A DNA stretch of 16,614 bases from UBA8653 sp963978155. Lineage in GTDB: Bacteria > Planctomycetota > Phycisphaerae > Phycisphaerales > SM1A02. The translations under genes and the position numbers were made by a program. The stretch is taken from NCBI GenBank assembly GCA_963978155.1, contig CAXBRK010000036.1, positions 1 through 16,614 on the forward strand. The letters run 5' to 3'. Numbering within the stretch: the stretch's first letter is position 1; each line of letters starts with the position of its first letter. Below are positions 12,676 to 16,614 of the stretch, piece by piece. The notes under the pieces are model-generated. The model made no database searches. It worked only from the letters and a program-made list of their open reading frames with translations, and was not told the DNA's origin.

Positions 12676-13637
12676 ATACCGCCATCGATGCCGTCCGGCA
12701 AGCTTCACTCGCGGCCAAATCTGTTCAACACGACTTGGGGCGCGTCTCCGAGTTGACCAAAGACGACCGGTCCCCCGTGACCGTTGCGGACTTCGCGGCC
12801 CAAGCCATCGTGGCTTCCATTCTTCGTGATGCTGATGCCAGCACCCCTTTGGTCGGCGAAGAGACCAGTGCCGTGCTCCGCGAACCTGAAAATGACGCCC
12901 TGCTCAGCCTGGTGACGGAAGCCGTCTCTTCCGCAATTGGCCAACGAACCCCGGAAGAGGTCCTCACCCTCCTGGACCATGGTGGACACGACGCCAGTGC
13001 ACCTGAATATTGGGTGCTTGATCCTGTCGATGGCACGAAGGGCTTTCTTCGCGGAGAACACTTTGCGGTCGCCTTGGGTCTGGTGTGTGATGGACATCCC
13101 ACGCTTGGTGTGCTCGGCTGCCCCAACCTCCACGTCGCCACAGAAGAAAGTCCTGAAGCCGTCGACGGACGAGGGGTCATCGTCGCCGCCGAAGCTGGAC
13201 AAGGCTGTGCAACGGGTGGCATGGAAGGCCCACTGACACCGGTCAAGAGAAGCACATGCGAAGGATTGGTGCGGGTGTGCACTTCGGTCGAAGCAGCCCA
13301 CACCGACCACACCGCGGTTGATGCGGCCATGCACGCCCTCGGACGAGAATGGACTGGGGTGCGTCTGGACTCCCAAGCCAAATACGGTCTCCTCGCCCGC
13401 GATCAAGCCGATGCTTATCTGAGATTGCCTCGACCGGGGAAGCGTTACGTCGAACGGATCTGGGACCACGCCGCTGGCGCACTGGTGGCCATGGAATCGG
13501 GAACCACGGTGACGGACATCTCCGGCAAACCACTGGACTTTGGCCATGGGCGCGGACTGGAGCAAAATACTGGTGTCATCGCGGCTGCCCCAGAAATCCA
13601 CAGCGCGTTGCTTGAAGCCGTGGGGTCTTCCGCATGA
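12666..13637 (+). CDS. cysQ: 3'(2'),5'-bisphosphate nucleotidase (CysQ/Hal2 family)
   Basis: This is a 323-residue member of the lithium-sensitive inositol monophosphatase superfamily. Metal-site motifs are SPVTVADFAAQ (36-46), GEE (64-66), VLDPVDGTKGFLRG (117-130, the DPxDGT signature with D119 and D122) and WDHAAG (266-271). The KGFLRGE segment after DGT and the overall length fit the Hal2-type PAP phosphatases better than inositol monophosphatases. The enzyme would hydrolyse 3'-phosphoadenosine 5'-phosphate, a by-product of sulfate reduction and sulfonation, to AMP. It follows iscA after 51 bases and overlaps the transporter gene by four bases (ATGA). The ATG at 12666 has no close Shine-Dalgarno; an overlapping mini-ORF has the better one. 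Confidence 0.9.
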   Translation: MRLNTAIDAVRQASLAAKSVQHDLGRVSELTKDDRSPVTVADFAAQAIVASILRDADASTPLVGEETSAVLREPENDALLSLVTEAVSSAIGQRTPEEVLTLLDHGGHDASAPEYWVLDPVDGTKGFLRGEHFAVALGLVCDGHPTLGVLGCPNLHVATEESPEAVDGRGVIVAAEAGQGCATGGMEGPLTPVKRSTCEGLVRVCTSVEAAHTDHTAVDAAMHALGREWTGVRLDSQAKYGLLARDQADAYLRLPRPGKRYVERIWDHAAGALVAMESGTTVTDISGKPLDFGHGRGLEQNTGVIAAAPEIHSALLEAVGSSA

Positions 13638-15481
13638 CCGCAGAAGGCCTCTTTGTCCTCGGAGTGATCGGCTTGGTGACGGCGGCTTTGATGAGCCGAC
13701 GCATCGGCGTCGACACCGCCATGGTTGGGGGACTGCTGCTCCTGCTGCTGGCTGATCAGATCCTAGGAGAGGACCGAATTCTCCCCATTCAAGATGGCCT
13801 TTCAGGATTCAGTCACAAAGCCGTGGTGATGATTGGCGCTTTGTACGTGGTCGCGGCAGGACTGCGAGAAACCGGTGGGGTGCATCTCATCGCCGGAAAA
13901 CTCTTGGGGCGGCCCAAGGGACTGCTGAGCGCTCAACTCCGCTTGATGCTCCCCGTGGGACTCTTGTCCGGTCTTATGAACAACACCCCATTGGTGGCGA
14001 TGTACCTTCCGATTTTGGGGGACTGGTGCCGCCGGCTTCGGCTTTCCCCTTCGCGACTGTTCATTCCACTGTCCTTCGCCGCCATCTTTGGTGGAGCCTT
14101 AACGGCAATTGGCACTTCGTCCAACATCGTGATTTTGGAAATGCTGTTGGATTATGAAGAGCAGCCGGATGTGGTGATCTCAGCCTCAGAAGCGCCGCTT
14201 CGACTCGTGGAAAACGGTGTTCCTTCGTTCTTGGCCATTGGAGCGGTAGGGCTTCCACTGATGATGCTCGGCATCGTGGTCATCGCATTGACCAACAAGA
14301 AGCTTCTCCCCGAACGTCAACCCGCCGAACCCCCAAGTTTGGACACCCGCGACTACCAACTGGCCATGCGGGTTCGAAATGATGCTCCCTTCGTAGGGAA
14401 GACCGTCGAAGCGGCTGACTTGCGGCATCTTCCGGGCGTGTATCTCACAAGAATTGAACGGGAGGGAAGAGATATCCCCGCTCCTGGTCCAGAAGAGACC
14501 ATCCTGGAAGGAGACCTGTTGTGGTTCACCGGGGTTTTGGATTCGGTGCGAGACCTTCGCAACATCCGAGGGCTTGAGATGCTCGACGGACAGGCGCGCA
14601 AGGTGCAGGGCGCTCATCAACTCCGAACTTTGGTTGAAGCCGTGGTGTCATGGGATTCAGAATTCCATGGGAAATCTGTGCGTGACATCGGATTCCGGAC
14701 TCGATTCAACGCGGCCATCATCGCGGTGCGTCGAGGTGGCGTTCCGCTCGAAGGAAAAATTGGAGACATGATCTTGGAGCGAGGAGACACACTGCTCCTC
14801 GACACCAACGAGAAATTTTTGTCTGATGGTGAAGCGCGCGAGCAGTTTGATGTCATCTCGAGAGTCCAAGATTCCCGACCTCCCAACCACCGAAAAGCAC
14901 AAGTTGCTCTTGGCATCGTGCTGGCCATGGTTTTGGCCATCGCCCTCGCACCGGTTGACAGTGCTGTGATCGCACTGACCGCAGCGGGGCTGATGGTGCT
15001 GAGCCGCTGCTTGCCCGGAAGATTGGCTCGAGCAGCAATCGACTACCCCATGCTGCTGGTCATCGGAGCGGCCATTGGAATTGGTCGCGCGATGGAACAC
15101 ACTGGGGCGGCTGAAAACATTGCGGAACAGCTCTTGGCGTTGGCCGAGCCCTACGGCCCCCTGGCCATCTTGACGTGCGTGTACATGCTGGCGGTGGTCT
15201 TTGGAAATCTCATCTCAAACAATTCAGCTGCAGTGCTGGTCTTCCCGGTTGCTTTTGCCGCAAGTCAGTCGGTGCAACTGGCCGCAGAGCCGTTTGCGGC
15301 GGCGGTCATTCTGGGCGCGAGTTCAACGTTCCTTTCCCCCGTGTCGTACCCCACAAACCTCATGGTCTACGGTCCCGGCGGCTACCACTTCTTGGACTAC
15401 GCCCGAATCGGCCTCCCGCTTGTCATCTTGCGTGGCGTCTTGATGGTGCTGCTGATTCCAATCTTCTTCCCATTCCAGTGA
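13634..15481 (+). CDS. SLC13/DASS-type transporter with two TrkA-C domains, probable sulfate permease
   Basis: This is a 615-residue inner-membrane protein. The N-terminal membrane half (1-220) includes the motif pair MNNTPLVAMYLP (115-126) and IGTSSNIVILEML (159-171). Two soluble TrkA-C (RCK_C) domains follow at about 240-310 and 325-410, then the second membrane half (420-612) with ISNNSAAVLVFPVA (527-540) and SPVSYPTNLMVYGPGGY (568-584). Inverted repeats with SNT-type motifs are the hallmark of DASS sodium-coupled carriers. The version interrupted by TrkA-C domains includes algal and bacterial sulfate transporters. Coupling to a PAP phosphatase by an ATGA overlap supports sulfate as the substrate. 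Dicarboxylate transport remains possible. Confidence 0.85.
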   Translation: MTAEGLFVLGVIGLVTAALMSRRIGVDTAMVGGLLLLLLADQILGEDRILPIQDGLSGFSHKAVVMIGALYVVAAGLRETGGVHLIAGKLLGRPKGLLSAQLRLMLPVGLLSGLMNNTPLVAMYLPILGDWCRRLRLSPSRLFIPLSFAAIFGGALTAIGTSSNIVILEMLLDYEEQPDVVISASEAPLRLVENGVPSFLAIGAVGLPLMMLGIVVIALTNKKLLPERQPAEPPSLDTRDYQLAMRVRNDAPFVGKTVEAADLRHLPGVYLTRIEREGRDIPAPGPEETILEGDLLWFTGVLDSVRDLRNIRGLEMLDGQARKVQGAHQLRTLVEAVVSWDSEFHGKSVRDIGFRTRFNAAIIAVRRGGVPLEGKIGDMILERGDTLLLDTNEKFLSDGEAREQFDVISRVQDSRPPNHRKAQVALGIVLAMVLAIALAPVDSAVIALTAAGLMVLSRCLPGRLARAAIDYPMLLVIGAAIGIGRAMEHTGAAENIAEQLLALAEPYGPLAILTCVYMLAVVFGNLISNNSAAVLVFPVAFAASQSVQLAAEPFAAAVILGASSTFLSPVSYPTNLMVYGPGGYHFLDYARIGLPLVILRGVLMVLLIPIFFPFQ

Positions 15482-15488
15482 TGAACCT

Positions 15489-16418
15489 GTGAGCTTTCCA
15501 ACTCAATTGCAAACGATCAGAACTGGGCTCTGTATCGCGGCCATGGTGGTTGGAGGCCTACTTGTCACCGGCCAGTACATCACAGACCGATTCAGCAGTG
15601 TTCAGGTATTGCACTGGGCACCAACTTGGTTAATTCCATTGTTCGGGGTCCTCAGCGCTCTTCTGGGCAACACGAAGCCACTCAAAAAAATCAGTTGTGT
15701 GCTCTGCTTGGTCATGGTGGCGCACTGGTGCGTCCATGATTGGAAGCCCAAGAGAATGAGAGACCATCAGCAAGAACCCATCAACTTCCTGCATTGGACG
15801 GTGGAAGAATTTGATCAATCACGGGCCCAAGCGACGCTGCAAGCGGCAACCCGCTTCGAAACCGATTTCTTGTGCCTGGTCAACATCAACACGGTGTTGA
15901 AATTGCCCTGGAAAGAGGAACTCAGCGACCTTCCTTATCAAAAGGTGCAATGGCCATTCCTCTTTGCCTCACGTTGGCCCATCACTTGTGAAATTGTGCT
16001 GAGGGAAAATCACACCTACGAGCATCCGCTGAATATTGCCCGAGGATCCATCGAGCATCCGGATGGACCCATCACCTTTGTGGCACTGGACTGCCCATCC
16101 GACCCCAGTCTTTCCCGGATGGGCACATCACGCCGGATTCAGGAGAGTCTTGGATCTTGCACTGCAGATTTGGTCTTTGGCGACTTCAACTGCCCTCGCC
16201 ATGCCGCGTCAATTCAACAAGCCTTTCCCACCCACACCCACGCGTTTGACCATGCTGGAAACGGCCCAATCGTGACTTGGCCAGCTCGATTTCCACTGTT
16301 GCATCTGGACCATTTGCTCCTGAACGATCGGTGGACCTGCGTGAAGTACGGCACGTACCGTCCTGGAGTTGGCGATCACCTCCCACAACACGCACGGTTG
16401 ATCAGATCGAACCCATGA
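15489..16418 (+). CDS. Membrane-anchored EEP-fold protein with degraded active site
   Basis: This is a 309-residue protein. About three N-terminal membrane helices (GLCIAAMVVGGLLVTGQYI, WLIPLFGVLSALLG, ISCVLCLVMVAHWCV) are followed by a domain from about residue 95 resembling endonuclease/exonuclease/phosphatase proteins: FLHWTVEEFD, DFLCLVNINT, VFGDFNCPRHAASIQ (GDFN 231-234), TWPARFPLLHLDHLLLN (LDH 273-275) and PGVGDHLPQHARL. This architecture is common in planctomycetes and proteobacteria as putative membrane-bound phosphodiesterases. The usual Asn in the first strand is Thr and the metal-binding Glu (normally LQE) is replaced (LVNIN), so catalysis is doubtful. The start is GTG (15489-15491), eight bases after the transporter stop; no ribosome site is seen. 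Confidence 0.7.
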   Translation: MSFPTQLQTIRTGLCIAAMVVGGLLVTGQYITDRFSSVQVLHWAPTWLIPLFGVLSALLGNTKPLKKISCVLCLVMVAHWCVHDWKPKRMRDHQQEPINFLHWTVEEFDQSRAQATLQAATRFETDFLCLVNINTVLKLPWKEELSDLPYQKVQWPFLFASRWPITCEIVLRENHTYEHPLNIARGSIEHPDGPITFVALDCPSDPSLSRMGTSRRIQESLGSCTADLVFGDFNCPRHAASIQQAFPTHTHAFDHAGNGPIVTWPARFPLLHLDHLLLNDRWTCVKYGTYRPGVGDHLPQHARLIRSNP

Positions 16419-16477
16419 TCTAGCGAACCCCTGATGTGTATAGGGTCAATGAGATGGTGGCAAGGCGTCAGGCTGGT

Positions 16478-16614
16478 TCAGTGGGAGGCGTCGATGATGG
16501 CACGCCAGATGGCGGGGAAGGAGGCATCCTCCGCCAACATGCCAGCTTGTGACGCAAGCACGGGACGATCGCACCAAAGGACCGACGCATCACCACGGAG
16601 GACGCTGAACCCAC
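16478..16614 (-). CDS. Unidentified protein, C-terminal fragment
   Basis: A leftward frame is open from the window edge to a TGA at 16478-16480, 44 codons in view. It reads SVLRGDASVLWCDRPVLASQAGMLAEDASFPAIWRAIIDASH at the end, with protein-like composition and the same codon preference as its neighbours. It converges with the EEP gene, leaving a 59-base gap with only a weak hairpin (ACCC / GGGT). I do not recognise a family, and 44 codons without a stop in GC-rich DNA is weak support alone. Confidence 0.45.
   Translation of the reverse strand, partial: GFSVLRGDASVLWCDRPVLASQAGMLAEDASFPAIWRAIIDASH

Noticed and set aside
1..16614. Mobile elements, CRISPR arrays, tRNA or rRNA genes
   Set aside because: I looked for regularly spaced repeats, transposase-like frames, terminal inverted repeats and cloverleaf sequences and saw none; only short hairpins and one 11-base direct repeat were found.

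Overview
The window reads as a stretch of chromosome from a Gram-negative, respiring bacterium with fairly GC-rich DNA. One counted 60-base line inside atpA is 38/60 G+C. An outer-membrane beta-barrel gene and several signal peptides indicate two membranes. A Fpg glycosylase with a zincless finger, a c subunit carrying a signal-like N-terminal extension, frequent GTG/TTG starts and scattered small operons remind me of Planctomycetota (perhaps Phycisphaerae). That placement is an inference, not something proved here. I see no CRISPR array, insertion sequence, prophage, rRNA or tRNA.

Layout. At 1-776 (+) lie the last 50 codons of fabF, overlapped by an outer-membrane beta-barrel gene. At 806-1336 (-) is a YbjN-like cytosolic protein. 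A roughly 550-base AT-richer gap (1337-1885) follows; it holds an inverted repeat, a consensus-like rightward promoter and the terminator of the next operon. At 1886-7396 (-) is an ATP synthase operon transcribed leftward: AtpZ-like, AtpI-like, atpB (a), atpE (c), atpF (b), atpH (delta), then an exported SIMPL-domain protein, then atpA (alpha). It ends at a clear rho-independent terminator without atpG, atpD or atpC. At 7435-7992 (+) a single NuoI-type ferredoxin subunit diverges from the ATP synthase operon across about 38 bases. At 8058-10374 (-) is panC-nadD-fpg: CoA and NAD precursor synthesis plus base-excision repair. At 10418-16418 (+) is a run of co-oriented genes: iscS-iscU-iscA, a 3'(2'),5'-bisphosphate nucleotidase (CysQ/Hal2), an SLC13 transporter with two TrkA-C domains, and a membrane-anchored EEP-fold protein. 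At the right edge is the tail of an unidentified leftward gene.

How the genes fit together. The left half is about energy conversion: the Fo sector, part of F1, and a complex I subunit that shares the divergent control region. The right half has a sulfur theme: cysteine desulfurase and scaffold proteins use cysteine sulfur for Fe-S clusters, the bisphosphate nucleotidase clears the PAP made in sulfate assimilation, and the SLC13 carrier is of a type that includes sulfate permeases. NuoI with its two 4Fe-4S clusters would be a client of the Isc proteins.

Most of the window is recognisable housekeeping. The points that deserve a second look are the truncated atp operon with a periplasmic SIMPL gene between delta and alpha, the RNA hairpins that bracket atpE, the hairpin in front of the iscU ribosome binding site, the IscA insertion, and the EEP protein that has lost its catalytic glutamate.
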